DNA of 64,000 nt from Parapristionchus giblindavisi (taxonomy: Eukaryota; Nematoda; Chromadorea; Rhabditida; Diplogasteridae): the NCBI GenBank assembly GCA_943737045.1, contig CALSFV010000027.1:907001-971000 (forward strand), written 5' to 3'. Made by a program: the position numbers and the translations under genes. Under the pieces are notes generated by a model that was not told the origin of the DNA, ran no database searches, and worked only from the letters and a program-made list of their open reading frames with translations. Each line of letters opens with the position of its first letter. Position 1 is the stretch's first letter. Shown one piece after another: positions 35,200-45,585 of this stretch.

Positions 35200-37107
35200 A
35201 TTTTTAAAATATTTGTCTGGTCCTTTAATGTCCGTCCGATTCCGTTAAACACGGTGGATCATACCATGAATTACACGCTACAGTATACTTATTGATCTCT
35301 TGGGTATATGTTTCGGTGATTCTTTTACCCCGGGGTAATATGATCACAGAGTACTTTGCACTTTCACACACTCCCTCGATCGTGGATGGCACATTTGGAG
35401 AGAGTGCATACAACTAGACAGAGAGAGAGATAGTGTGAGAGATCGAGAGAAGTAGAGATGGAAAGATTCTAGGAGAGGGTGGTGGACTCTATGAACTACT
35501 GTGTAAGTGCACGTGAAAAGCAGCTGTTTCCAAGGGGGCACAGATTGATCCCACTAGACCGAGCCAGCTGCAATATTCTTGTTTCACTCAATGGTTGAAA
35601 CCGAATCTTTCTGCCTCGCAGTGTTGCATCTGCGATAAACGCTGAATATTTACTGATTGAACCACTTTTCTTGTAGTCGGACGATCTTTTCTAATTTATT
35701 GCAAAATTTCAATCTGTACTATTTATTTATTTATTTATCCATCAGTTAGATGATTGATAATTAAGGGGACAATATTTCATATTTCTTATTTGATTATTTT
35801 TCGTGTAAAGTCAATGTGCTGTAGGCAGTATTTCTTACGTTCCTGACACCATAACTTCCTGAACGAATGCTATATTTAGCATGTCTACGCTGTTCTCTAG
35901 CTTTGATATCTAGCCGTTCCCTCGTCCTCTACCATTAGCGAATTGAATGCTTTGTGTGCTGTTTGCGTAGCGAGGGCTCTATCTATAGAAGCCACGTCAT
36001 CGTTCTTCGGTTTGCACCCCCCCCCCGTCACCTTGGATTGCATTGGTAGACTTTTAACCGTAAAACGGGCTAAGATGGGTGGATCCGTACTTTATGGCCC
36101 CTCCGTTCACCATAAAACATCTTACGTAGATATATATTTCATATATGACGACTCGGTGTGTTTCAATCTTGTTACGATCTCGCATGCTTCTGATATTGGA
36201 TGTTTATTTATTTTAATTCTATTTTTGTTATCCGTTCGTTCGATTCTCTCTAGTCTCTACACACACACCAGCGACACCCTCAAGGTAATTTGAAACTCTC
36301 CGCTTTGGCCATACTCTCTCGCTTACTTTCTCTACGAGAGATTATTGCCAATACGGAGAGTAAAATTGGCTTGGGGTGCGTCTTGAGAGCATCTAATCAA
36401 CACTCCCACTTTACGTTCTTTTTATGAGCGGTCGTCTTCTCAAATGGTGTTTCTGCTCTCTCGGATGCCATAAGCTTGTTGACTTGCTTATAGATTGATT
36501 TATTTATCATATTTCATTTTACCGTTTCGAAATACCGTGCGCACCCTGGGTTAATCCCCTTGTTCCCTGTGCCCTCTCCGGTTGAATCGGATATGGGATA
36601 GACGGATAGTAAAGGTGCACGGATTACATGTTAGACACGGAGAAATAGTGAGATTTATAGATAGAGAGGTGGAGAATGAGTAGCTAACAAAAAAGCGGAC
36701 TAGAGCACCCAGTGCTCCTCCTCCTCCTCTTTCGTTTCATTCATTCCCCGGTTCATGTTCCTGCTCCCCTATCCTAACTGCACATGTGACTCGTCTTTGA
36801 TCTCTATATCTCATGGTCAATCAAACCAGGGCTGGTTCTATCAACCTTATCTCCCTATCCCTCCACATATTGGCCATTACGTGGCCGATGATTCTGCTAG
36901 CTACTCTATCTCTAGCTCTCTTAAAGGCACATACTCAATGATATCATTGAGTATTTCTGTGATCCTCTTTGGTCACAAGTAGTAGCTGTACTGACCTCTA
37001 CCGACTACCGTTCCATTGCACATCGGTGCAAGTGTGGTAGTGCGCTTGGCTAAGTCAGGATTGATATAGTTTCGTTAATTCACTATACTTTTTTCTCTCT
37101 GTCGCTC
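35200..37107. other. Intergenic, no gene recognised
   Basis: No exon with conserved protein content was found. A 116-aa ORF at 35943-36293 ends in a MITE and looks fortuitous. One palindromic MITE lies at about 36275-36385. A poly-C run stands at 36008-36016. Confidence 0.5.
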
Positions 37108-37329
37108 ACAAGGAGTCACATAGGCCTTAAGTCGGCGAAAAGCGACGGTTCATAGCTTATTAGAAAGCCCTTTCTCTGTAGATTAAGAAGGTGTGCTTAA
37201 AAAATCCTGAAGGGCTCTGTACCCGGAGTAAAAAAAATTCAAAGTTTGGGCAATTTTTGTAACGAAATTATCGTCTAATGGCGATGCAATTGCCGTGCAA
37301 TAATGTGGTTGTTCTGCTCGCTACCTCGC

Positions 37330-37403
37330 GGGATAGTGGTGGCGCAGTGGTAAAGATGCCGCGTACAACTTTTGCGTTGCGGGTTCGATCTCCGCCGACG
37401 CGA
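37330..37403 (+). pseudogene. tRNA-like module, left arm
   Basis: It contains TGGCGCAGTGG, a strict A-box, and GGTTCGATCTC, a near-perfect B-box, about 40 bp apart. An exact cloverleaf is not obvious. Confidence 0.6.
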
Positions 37404-37613
37404 CTTGTTTTGCACGATTTTTACACTTGAATTTTTATGTTTTTAAAAATAATTTTCCAATGTGCTTACTGATATTCATGCATCCAATCTGTCCTAAAGT
37501 TTGTCAGTGTTGATTGAAAGATTCAACTATTTTAGAAATCTCTCGATAAAACAAAGAACAACACTCAAAGATTTGAATAACAAAAGAGTAAGTCAATCAA
37601 TACATCTATAATC

Positions 37614-37758
37614 TGGGGCCGTACGCAAGAACCGTTTTCCAGGAAAACGTGACGTTATTAGCTTAGGCGGAGGCGTTTTCCAAAAATCCTCCGCCTACGC
37701 TAATGACGTCACATTTTCCCGGAAAACGGTTTTCCTGTTGTTCTTGCATACGGCCACT
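37614..37758. mobile_element. Palindromic MITE with TGACGTCA core
   Basis: The ends GGCCGTACGCAAGAACCG and TTCTTGCATACGGCC are inverted repeats. Both arms hold GTGACGTTA/TGACGTCAC next to GGAAAACG. Related copies stand at about 38318-38462, 45390-45518 and 46556-46909. Confidence 0.75.
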
Positions 37759-38008
37759 GATCGACTCTTCTTTCTTTCCCTCACCAATTTATTCCTTAGC
37801 TAAACACTCTTCAGAATCTTTCAAGATACTTCTTTTTTTCCAACTTTTTTTTGCTAATGTTTATGCTATTTCCTATACCTAACATTTTTATAAAGGCTTC
37901 GGCACGGGCAACGACTGCAGCTCCATCGAGCCGGCCAAAAAAGAAAAGCAGGAGAAAATTATTTTTAAAAACATAAAAATTCAAGTGTAAAAATCGTGCA
38001 AAACAAGT

Positions 38009-38082
38009 CGCGTCGGCGGGGATCGAACCCGCCGCGCAAAAGTTGTACGCGGCATCTTTACCACTGCGCCACCACTAGCTCG
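38009..38082 (-). pseudogene. tRNA-like module, right arm
   Basis: Inverted partner of the 37330 module, with GGGATCGAACCC and CCACTGCGCCACC on the plus strand. Its T-arm stem (GGCGGGGATCGAACCCGCC) pairs perfectly, better than the left copy. Confidence 0.6.
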
Positions 38083-38317
38083 GAGAGGTACCGAGCAGAA
38101 CAACCACATTATTGCACGGCAATTGCATCGCCATTAGACGACAATTTCGTTACAAAAATTGCCCAAACTTTGAATTTTTTTTACTCCGGGTACAGAGCCC
38201 TTCAGGATTTTTTAAGCACGCCTCCTTAATCTACAGAGAAAGGGCTTTCTAATAAGCTATGAACCGTCGCTTTTCGCCGACTTAAGGCCTATGAGACTCC
38301 TTGTCAGCACAGACTCT

Positions 38318-38462
38318 TCGGATGCTACGAACTTTGGCAAAAAAAAAGAAGAGAAACGAGACGTCACAACCGTAGCCGGTGGTGTTTGCCAACCCCCCCC
38401 CCTACGCTTGTGACGTCAGGTTTCTCGGCAAAGAGTTTACCAACGTTCTCGCATACTGGCCT
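38318..38462. mobile_element. Diverged TGACGTCA palindromic MITE
   Basis: Inverted arms with GAGACGTCACAACCG and TTGTGACGTCAGG around a poly-C loop. It is related to 37614-37758. Confidence 0.6.
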
Positions 38463-38625
38463 CTGGTCCCTTTTCACTCTCAATCTCCCGCTTATGAAGC
38501 GAAGTGTGGTAGACGGGAGCTTTCGTGAATATCAGAGACATTAGTTGGATCATCTAGCGCATCGCTGTGCTTACTTCCGCATTTAGCGATTATGTGGGGC
38601 TTTTCTCCTCGTTTATAGTGGTAGA

Positions 38626-38819
38626 CATAGGTGGGCACGCTGGGGGAAAGGCTGTGCGCAACCCGGGAAATTGTAAGGCAAGGCTATGCGCATGGCCAAT
38701 TCTTTGCAGATTTGACTGGAAATTTTCCAATTTTTGTCGAGGAAAAGCTATGCGCACAGTTCCGGAAGGGAAGGCAAGGCTGTGTGCAAAAATAATTCGT
38801 TTTCACGCGCCCACCTATG
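38626..38819. mobile_element. CATAGGTGGGC-family MITE
   Basis: The ends CATAGGTGGGCACGC and GCGCCCACCTATG are flanked by GTGGTAGA on both sides (8 bp). It is about 194 bp and full of GCTATGCGCA/TGTGCGCA words. Confidence 0.92.
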
Positions 38820-38977
38820 GTGGTAGATCAAGCGGATCTATCTCGCCAGACTTGCTTGCTCGCAAGGTGTCTTGGTACATTGCTGTATGATACATTAAAG
38901 GCACACCCCGAGCAAATTTGAAACCTTCCACTCTGGCAACACAATGAGAAAGATCAGTTATAGTTTTACTATGATGC

Positions 38978-39100
38978 ACAAAGGTCGACTAGCTAGGTTA
39001 TCGGTTTTCAAAATGCGGTCAGGTTTTTTTCGGTTTTTGGAAAATTTTGGCTCAAAATGCGGTCAGGCTTGGTACAGCGTAACATGCTTTTCAACCTATG
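38978..39100. mobile_element. CATAGGTCGAA-family MITE, short
   Basis: The ends CAAAGGTCGACTAGC and GCTTTTCAACCTATG are diverged inverted repeats. It has two internal GCGGTCAGG units. Confidence 0.75.
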
Positions 39101-39303
39101 AAGCTGCATCATACCGTTTTTTTTTTGGCACAGTCTAGTTTCCAATGACCACTCTCACAGTGTTAGAGGAACGCTGTGTGCTATGACACACAGAAAGAGA
39201 AAATGTACTGTGTCAAATGTAACACTTTACAGGTCTTGTGTACTGTGTAGTACATTTTTCTCATTTTTTCTCCCATGTGCCATCTGATAGTGCTATCACT
39301 GAT

Positions 39304-39492
39304 CATACATTTTCGGTATCCTCGCCGTTTATTTTTATATAGTGGGTCAATTCTCGAAATAGGGTGGGTTGATTCACAAAATTCGTTATTTTCGCTTAAA
39401 AATCGTCATTTTTAGCTTAATTTTTTTATCAAGTGCCCTAAAATGGGCGTTATATAGTGGGTCAATCCTCGCACTACGAGGGTATGGCAATG
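39304..39492. mobile_element. CATACATT-family MITE
   Basis: The ends CATACATTTTCGGTATCC and GGGTATGGCAATGTATG are inverted repeats with ATCACTGAT on both sides (9 bp). It has internal ATATAGTGGGTC words. Relatives: about 24600-24740, 40850-41042, 44519-44705 and 57083-57190. Confidence 0.82.
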
Positions 39493-39616
39493 TATGATCA
39501 CTGATAGCACCGAGTGTTCTTCATTCAATCTCGTGACTAATCGTCTGTCTGTCTCGCTAATCATTTATGTCAACCATGACTATCTGTCATTCTCTATCTC
39601 TATCTCTATTTCCACT

Positions 39617-39805
39617 ACTCTGGTATTTCGGAATTAAAGACTATTTAAAATACGTCACTGAAGTTTGCATGAAGTCTACTTCAAGTGAAGGAACATTTGA
39701 CAAAATGCATTACAGTATGCCTAACTTGAACGTACGCCTAACTTGAAGTAGACTTACAACTCTACTTCAAGTGAAAATGATAAGTACACTTTAAGTTTTG
39801 AAAAA
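39617..39805. mobile_element. CTCTGGTATTT-family MITE, diverged
   Basis: Carries TGAAGTAGACTT/AAGTCTACTTCA words and an internal ATGCATTACAGTATGCC. It is related to the better-preserved copy at 53698-53894. Confidence 0.55.
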
Positions 39806-40161
39806 GCAGAGTATGTCTGCATTGCTATCCGCACTTCCTCTTTCGTTCGCCAATTCTACAATTTTCTATCATTTTCTCTCGAATCACACTGGGACAACCT
39901 CTGTCGTTGATATCATACAAATCTGTTTATCAGTGTTCAGTGTGTATTCTGAAAAGATGTGATATGATAAGGACGTCGTTCTCGCCCCTCCCTTATCACT
40001 TTGATAGTGTGGTAATGCGTGTTTCTTGCAAGATATTTGTTTTCCCGAACGGTGATAGGAAGATTGCTGGAATATGGAGAGGGCGGGGGAGAGTATACTG
40101 TTCTCTTTACTTTGAAAGCCAGAACGATCGTTCGACGTGGAAATTCTCTCTCGAATGAAAT

Positions 40162-40274
40162 CATAGGTTGAATAGCTAGGTTTCACATTTTCAAAATGCG
40201 GTCAGGTTTTTCGATTTTTGGGCAACTTTCGGCTTAAAATGCTTCGTAGTTTGTAACGTTCTTTTCGGCCTATG
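40162..40274. mobile_element. CATAGGTCGAA-family MITE, minimal form
   Basis: The ends CATAGGTTGAATAGC and TCTTTTCGGCCTATG enclose about 113 bp with one internal GCGGTCAGG unit. Confidence 0.75.
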
Positions 40275-40849
40275 AATACAAATATCTCTTCACTTGTATA
40301 GCTCTCAAAGAAAATAGCTGATGCCAGATGACTTTGAGAGGGAAGGTAGAGGAGTCGCGGCGCTTCTCCAACACATGGACAGCGGTCATTGAGAATTTGG
40401 CAAAATTCCAAAAAAAAATTACGGTATGGTGCATCGTGGTGTGCTTTAACCGCCCGCGCTCTCTCACTTTCGCATACTCTCTCTTTTTTTCGCTCTACCT
40501 TTTCTTTGTCATATCTTGACCACTCTCAAGAAACGCTGTGTAAGGTGTGAAAATGGAGAGGTAGAGGAGGAACTATTACGCATTTTCATATCAAAAGTGG
40601 TGATTGTAGCTGATGTGATCGGCTTTCCTCCTCTTCTTCTTCTTCTTCTTTCTCTGTTTGTCTGACGGGAAAGGTTTCATCCGATTTGCATTTTAAAACT
40701 CTGTGATAGGGGGTGATAGTCACTTTGATCTTTGATCTGTGCTGCGCTTCCTGATTTTTTTAGCAGTTTGACACTCTTTATTATCAAGATTAACATAGTA
40801 GTGAAATTACTGTATCTGGAGTATGATAAAAGGGGATATTCTTTCTTCA

Positions 40850-41042
40850 TACATTGCCATACCCTCGCAGTGCGAGGATTGACCCACTATATAAGGCCCA
40901 TTTTAGGCCACTTGATAAAAGAATGAAGCTAAAAATGACGATTTTTATGCGAAAACAACGAATTTTGTGAATCAACCCACTCTATTTCAAGAATTGACCC
41001 ACTATATAAAAATAGACGGCGAGGGTACCGAAAATGTATGTT
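40850..41042. mobile_element. CATACATT-family MITE
   Basis: The ends CATACATTGCCATACCC and GGTACCGAAAATGTATG are inverted repeats with TTCTTTCTT on each side (9 bp). Confidence 0.82.
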
Positions 41043-41458
41043 CTTTCTTTAGTGGTTCTTCTGAAATTTCTCAACGATAAACTTATCCTTGATATTCTTC
41101 ATTTCCTGATTTGTTTTTTTTCTTTACTTTTCTAATATCCTAATGGATGAGTCAGACCGCGGTGAGTCACGCTCCGCTTATTGTTCCCTGTGCTAGACCA
41201 CGGCGGTTCAAATGATAACAGGTTCCCGCCGGAGCGCGAAATCTATCGCAAACTGAGTATTGATTTTGTTGCTAAATTTTCCTGCTCTGCAAGAGTAAGG
41301 CAAGAGGAATCACCTGATTTATTGTCACTACCCTTTTGTGTCCTTTGATACATTGCCCACTATGGGAGTGTTGTATCACTTTTTGTATAATAGTGTATGA
41401 TGGAACCTGGGGCAGGTTGTCTGTCTGTCCGTCCATACGTTAGCCTTACTGTACCGGG

Positions 41459-41656
41459 CATACATGGACGCCAACCTGGGGGGGGGGTGCTCCCTGTAAA
41501 ATTAGGGCTTTTCGAAAATTTGTGGAATGCCAGCTGTAAAAATGGCTTTTATTATTAGGTGAAATTTTTTTTAATGTGAAAGCCCTATGTAAAATTTACT
41601 AATTTTCGATCAGATGCCCATGTAGAATCGAGCTCCACGTACCTCGCCCATGTATG
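41459..41656. mobile_element. CATACATGGGCG-family MITE
   Basis: The ends CATACATGGACGCC and CGCCCATGTATG lie between two copies of GTACCGGG (8 bp). The interior has repeated CCCCTGTAAAATT words. Confidence 0.85.
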
Positions 41657-42123
41657 GTACCGGGTTTAGCAAAGATTCACTCAAGACATGAGTGGGATGT
41701 CCCACTAGAGTTAATCTACCAATATGATGGGCTGTTTTTTGTTGTATTTGCTAGCCCCACATATCTTCCTCAATTCATCTACCTCTATCGCTGAAATCGA
41801 TCTATCTTTACCATTGCATGTATTCCATCATCGATCCATTCCATTTCTTGTCCCTCTCCCTCTTCCTGTCACTCTCCCTCTCTCTTTATCTCCCTCTCCT
41901 TCTTCTTCTCCCTCTTCCTCTACCTTCCCCCTATCCCATCCCATCCACATCCACTCATCCATACTATAAAGTGCTTGCAGATCAACCCCCTCTATCTATC
42001 TCTCTATCATCCTCTTCCTCCTCCCCCAATTTCATCTTCTCTTCCGCACACCTTATCCCTTATGCACCCCCTTTCTCTTCCCTTTTCTGCTCGATCACTG
42101 GCCCCTCATTCCTCCCCCCAACC

Positions 42124-42316
42124 CATAGGTGGGCGCATGAAAACGAATTCTTTTTGCGCACAGCCTTGCCTTCCCTTGCGGGGCCTTGCGCATAGCCTTC
42201 CCTCGCAAAAATTGGAAAATTTCCAGTCAAATATGCTAAAAAATGCCCATGCGCATAGCCTTGCCCTACACTTCCCCGGTTTGCGCACAGCCTTTCCCCC
42301 AGCGTGCCCACCTATG
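42124..42316. mobile_element. CATAGGTGGGC-family MITE
   Basis: The ends CATAGGTGGGCGC and GTGCCCACCTATG are flanked by CCCCAACC on both sides. It is opposite in orientation to the 38626 copy. Confidence 0.92.
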
Positions 42317-42383
42317 CCCCAACCATTTGATGTTTAACCAAAGACTCACACGCGCTAACCTTACGGGGAAACCCCCCCCCCCT

Positions 42384-42577
42384 CATAGGTGGGCGCGTGA
42401 AAACGAATTATTTTTGCACACAGCCTTGCCTTCCCTTCCGGAACTGTGCGCATAGCTTTTCCTCGACAAAAATTGGAAAATTTCCAGTCAAATCTGCAAA
42501 GAATTGGCCATGCGCATAGCCTTGCCTTACAATTTCCCGGGTTGCGCACAGCCTTTCCCCCAGCGTGCCCACCTATG
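42384..42577. mobile_element. CATAGGTGGGC-family MITE
   Basis: The ends CATAGGTGGGCGC and GTGCCCACCTATG are flanked by CCCCCCCT on both sides. It is nearly identical in its middle to 38626-38819, reversed. Confidence 0.92.
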
Positions 42578-42671
42578 CCCCCCCTCCCCAACACAGGGAG
42601 AAAACTTGACAAAATGCCAAAAAAATACGGTATGGTGTACTTTAGCCGTATCTCCTTTTCGCTCTACCTCA

Positions 42672-42862
42672 TACATGAGCGCCGACATGGGGGTGCCCCC
42701 TGTAAAATTAGGGCTTTTCGAAAATTTATGGAATTCCCCCTGTAAAAAATGCCGTTTAGGTGAAATTTTTGAAGAAAAAAGCGAAAACCCCCTGTAAAAT
42801 TAACAATTTTTCGTTCGAATGCCCCCTGTAGAATCGAGCTCCAGGTTCCCCGCCCATGTATG
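42672..42862. mobile_element. CATACATGGGCG-family MITE
   Basis: The ends CATACATGAGCGCC and CGCCCATGTATG are flanked by CTCTACCT on both sides (8 bp). Confidence 0.88.
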
Positions 42863-42939
42863 CTCTACCTTTTTCCTCAATCATATCATGTCCGCTCCCA
42901 AAACGCTGTGCTACGTAGTGCACGCACTTCCCTCTTCTT

Positions 42940-44440
42940 CATATCGGCCTCTTTTATCTGTCAATAGTTCTGTCGAATTTTTATTGAGCATGGGGCATTT
43001 ACTGATCTTTATCATTCTTTGCCAAGATGGGGGTGTTTTCTTGATATTTAATTTGTTCTTGTTGTTCCGTTTTTTTCTTGCGTTCATCAATAGTGAATCA
43101 TTGGTCGTTCTTTGGAAAAAAATTTTTTTTGACCCGATTAAAAAAAAACTGTTTTCGATACTTGTCGCATCTAATCCTAATCATTGTCTGCACTTGCCAA
43201 TGGAAGCTTTGCTCTAATGTATTTTTAAAGTAGTATTTTCAATTCGTGTTACGGATCGCCAGTAATCTATCAATCTATCCCATGTATTGTACTCTATAAT
43301 GCATCACATCATCGGTGCCTCGTGACAAACTGCTAATCACAAATCAGTGGCGCACTACTTGTGATGCTCCCTTTAACCATAGTTACGATGTACCGTGACC
43401 ATGGCGTTAACGTGATGTAGAACCTAGCATAATTGCACTGTGGTTTGAGTGAAACGCAAATTAGGAGATCAAAGCGCGTCGAGTTCATTTGGTCGTAGAA
43501 CGATCGATATGTCTTTTGTGTTCTAAATTTTGCCACCTACCATAGATCGAAAAGTACGCTACAAACTACGAATCGTTGTCGCATTTTGGGATTTTTTTAT
43601 ATTTAGAAAACTTGCCCGCATTTAAAAAAATCTAACACCCCCCCCCCTTTTTCAGCCCCCCCCCCCCCCACCCCCCGAACCCACTCATTTTGAACACTGG
43701 AGAATTTTTGGTTGTTATCGTCCTTTTTCCCTGTCAATAGTTCTGTCGATTTTCATTGAGTAGAGGACGGTATTTTCCGATTTTAATCATTCTTCTGCAA
43801 TGCGTGTGTTTATCTTGATCTTTTTTTGTTCTGTTAGCTCTTTTTTTGCTTGCGTACATCAATGGTGAATCATTGGTGTCGTTCTTTGGAGATAATTTTC
43901 TTTTGAAAATTTTTCGATACTTGTCATATCTGATAATATTCAGCGCTTGTCAATGTCGACTTTACTCTAATATTATTCTTTAAAGTAGTATTTACAATTC
44001 GTGTTACGTACGGATCGCAATGTCTCACCGCTCAACTACAGTTCCCGTTCCGATAATCAATCTATCAATCTATCAATCTCTGTCCGCCTATCTCTCCTAT
44101 GTATTGTACTCTATAAGGCGCCCACATCATGGCCGTGTAGGTTCCTCGTGACCCGACTGACGGTTCATCTCCCTCGTCTCTCATCATCATCGTCACTTTT
44201 TCCTCCCACTATCTTTATTGCACGCGCTATCTCGGGTATTCCGGGCACCAGTGGCCGCCGCGGTCCATCAGGTACGGTCACGTGGGCATTTCAAGGTGAA
44301 GGGACTCGTGTTGGTCCCTCTGAACCGAGTGTACCGTGACCGCTAGCGTTAATGCGATTTAGAACCTTTTGCAATTTACTTTTTGTAGTTTGAGTGAAAC
44401 GCAAATTAGCCGATCAAAGTTCGCCGAGTTCATTCTTCGG
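42940..44440. repeat. Diverged tandem duplication upstream of the CHP genes
   Basis: The blocks about 42960-43530 and 43735-44440 share TGTCAATAGTTCTGTCGA, ATGTATTGTACTCTATAA and GAGTGAAACGCAAATTAG in the same order. Poly-C runs (43637-43672) stand between them. A related GCGATTTAGAACG word lies at 50998, upstream of the second CHP gene. The region could be an old 5' regulatory or untranslated part of the CHP genes, but no exon was identified. Confidence 0.6.
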
Positions 44441-44518
44441 TTTTGCAACTGGATTCCCCTCAGGCAACTCGTTTTGAATTTAATTTTAGCGCGATTAGCT
44501 ACTAAAGTGTCTGAATCA

Positions 44519-44704
44519 GATCATACATTGTCGGTGCCCTCATCGAATTATTTTTATTATATAGTGGGTCGATTTAGAAAAATCATTATTTTTTCGCTTA
44601 AATTGTAATCTTTCACATAAAAATGAACTTTATATAGTGGGTCACCCTGAAAATGACCCGTATGTAGTGGGTCAATTCTCACACTGTGAGGGTATGAAAA
44701 TGTA
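44519..44704. mobile_element. CATACATT-family MITE
   Basis: The ends CATACATTGTCGGTGCCC and GGGTATGAAAATGTATG are flanked by AATCAGAT on both sides. Confidence 0.8.
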
Positions 44705-45389
44705 TGAATCAGATTCGAAATCACCTAATTATATATTTTTTTAAATCTCCTAATTAAATTCGTAGTTTCTAATTGCACGTAACTCGACTGCAGTTAAATG
44801 AGTTGCCTTTTTGTTGTTCGAATTTCGCCGCCTACACTTTCTTCTTGTGATCACGTTATCTGCAACTTACTTCGTCCCACCACACCTTTTTATTGTCAAA
44901 TCGCATTAAAAAGGGGGAGCGCAACCCGTGTCCGCCATCTCTTCTATTCGATTCATCCTTTGTTTCCATGTTCACCACTGTAACCGAGGGATCATTGCGT
45001 GCCGAGACCGCATTCTGTCCCGATTCTGTCCCTTTAAAGGTCCCTGACAGTGAGCTAATTTGAAAGCTCCTTTCTGGTCACACTCTGTCGCTTTCCTTGT
45101 CTAGGAGAAAGTGTTTCCATAGCGGGGAGTTTCAAGTCAGCTTGGGATGTGCCTTTAAAGGTCTATTCACCATGTCATGCCCGATTCTTTCACACACATT
45201 CTACCTCCTTGTGTCTTTTTTTTGCGCGGATTGTTTCAAATGATCTCTCTCTTCTACATTCATCCATTTGCTGTTTATCACCCGTTCACGTTCATTGATA
45301 GTGAATAGATTATTATAATGATCTTGGGGAAATGTATTTAACTGCCTGCTCGCTCGTGCTACTCTATTTGATTGCTCATCATTACGTCT

Positions 45390-45520
45390 AGGTAGCCATG
45401 AACGGTGGCAAACCGTTTGCGAGCAAACGTGACGTCACAACCGTTTGCTAAAAATTCTCGGCCTTTGGTTGTGACGTAACGTTTTTCGACAAACGGTTTT
45501 CCAACGTTCATGGCTAGGTC
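45390..45520. mobile_element. TGACGTCA palindromic MITE upstream of the first CHP gene
   Basis: The ends AGCCATGAACG and CGTTCATGGCT pair exactly. Both arms carry a TGACGT word next to AACCGTTTGC/CAAACGG. It lies only about 65 bp before the start codon of the first CHP gene. Confidence 0.75.
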
Positions 45521-45585
45521 ACACTATTATGGGTACCGTAATCTATCTTTTCCGTTCAGGACCCCTACTACCGTAACCTCGCGCG

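Larger units (their letters stand above)
37108..38304. mobile_element. Long inverted-repeat element with paired tRNA-like modules and a nested MITE
   Basis: The ends ACAAGGAGTC and GACTCCTTGT start arms of about 330-400 bp that are reverse complements (37108-37440 and 37975-38304). Each arm holds a tRNA-like module. A TGACGTCA-type palindrome (about 37614-37758) has inserted in the loop. The end motif ACAAGGAG resembles ACAAGGGAG of the element at 20061, so they may form one superfamily. No coding sequence. Confidence 0.8.

Noticed and set aside
35943..36293. 116-aa ORF as a gene
   Set aside because: No conserved block, an unremarkable start, and it ends inside a MITE.
38567..38890. 107-aa ORF and similar ORFs at 42060-42612 and 46918-47175
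   Set aside because: They are translations of the CATAGGTGGGC MITE and change frame from copy to copy.
44001..44339. ORF with collagen-like GIPGTSGRRGPSGT
   Set aside because: Only four Gly-X-Y-like triplets, no longer repeat, no signal peptide nearby. A diverged tandem copy of the DNA at 43240-43530 does not keep the frame.
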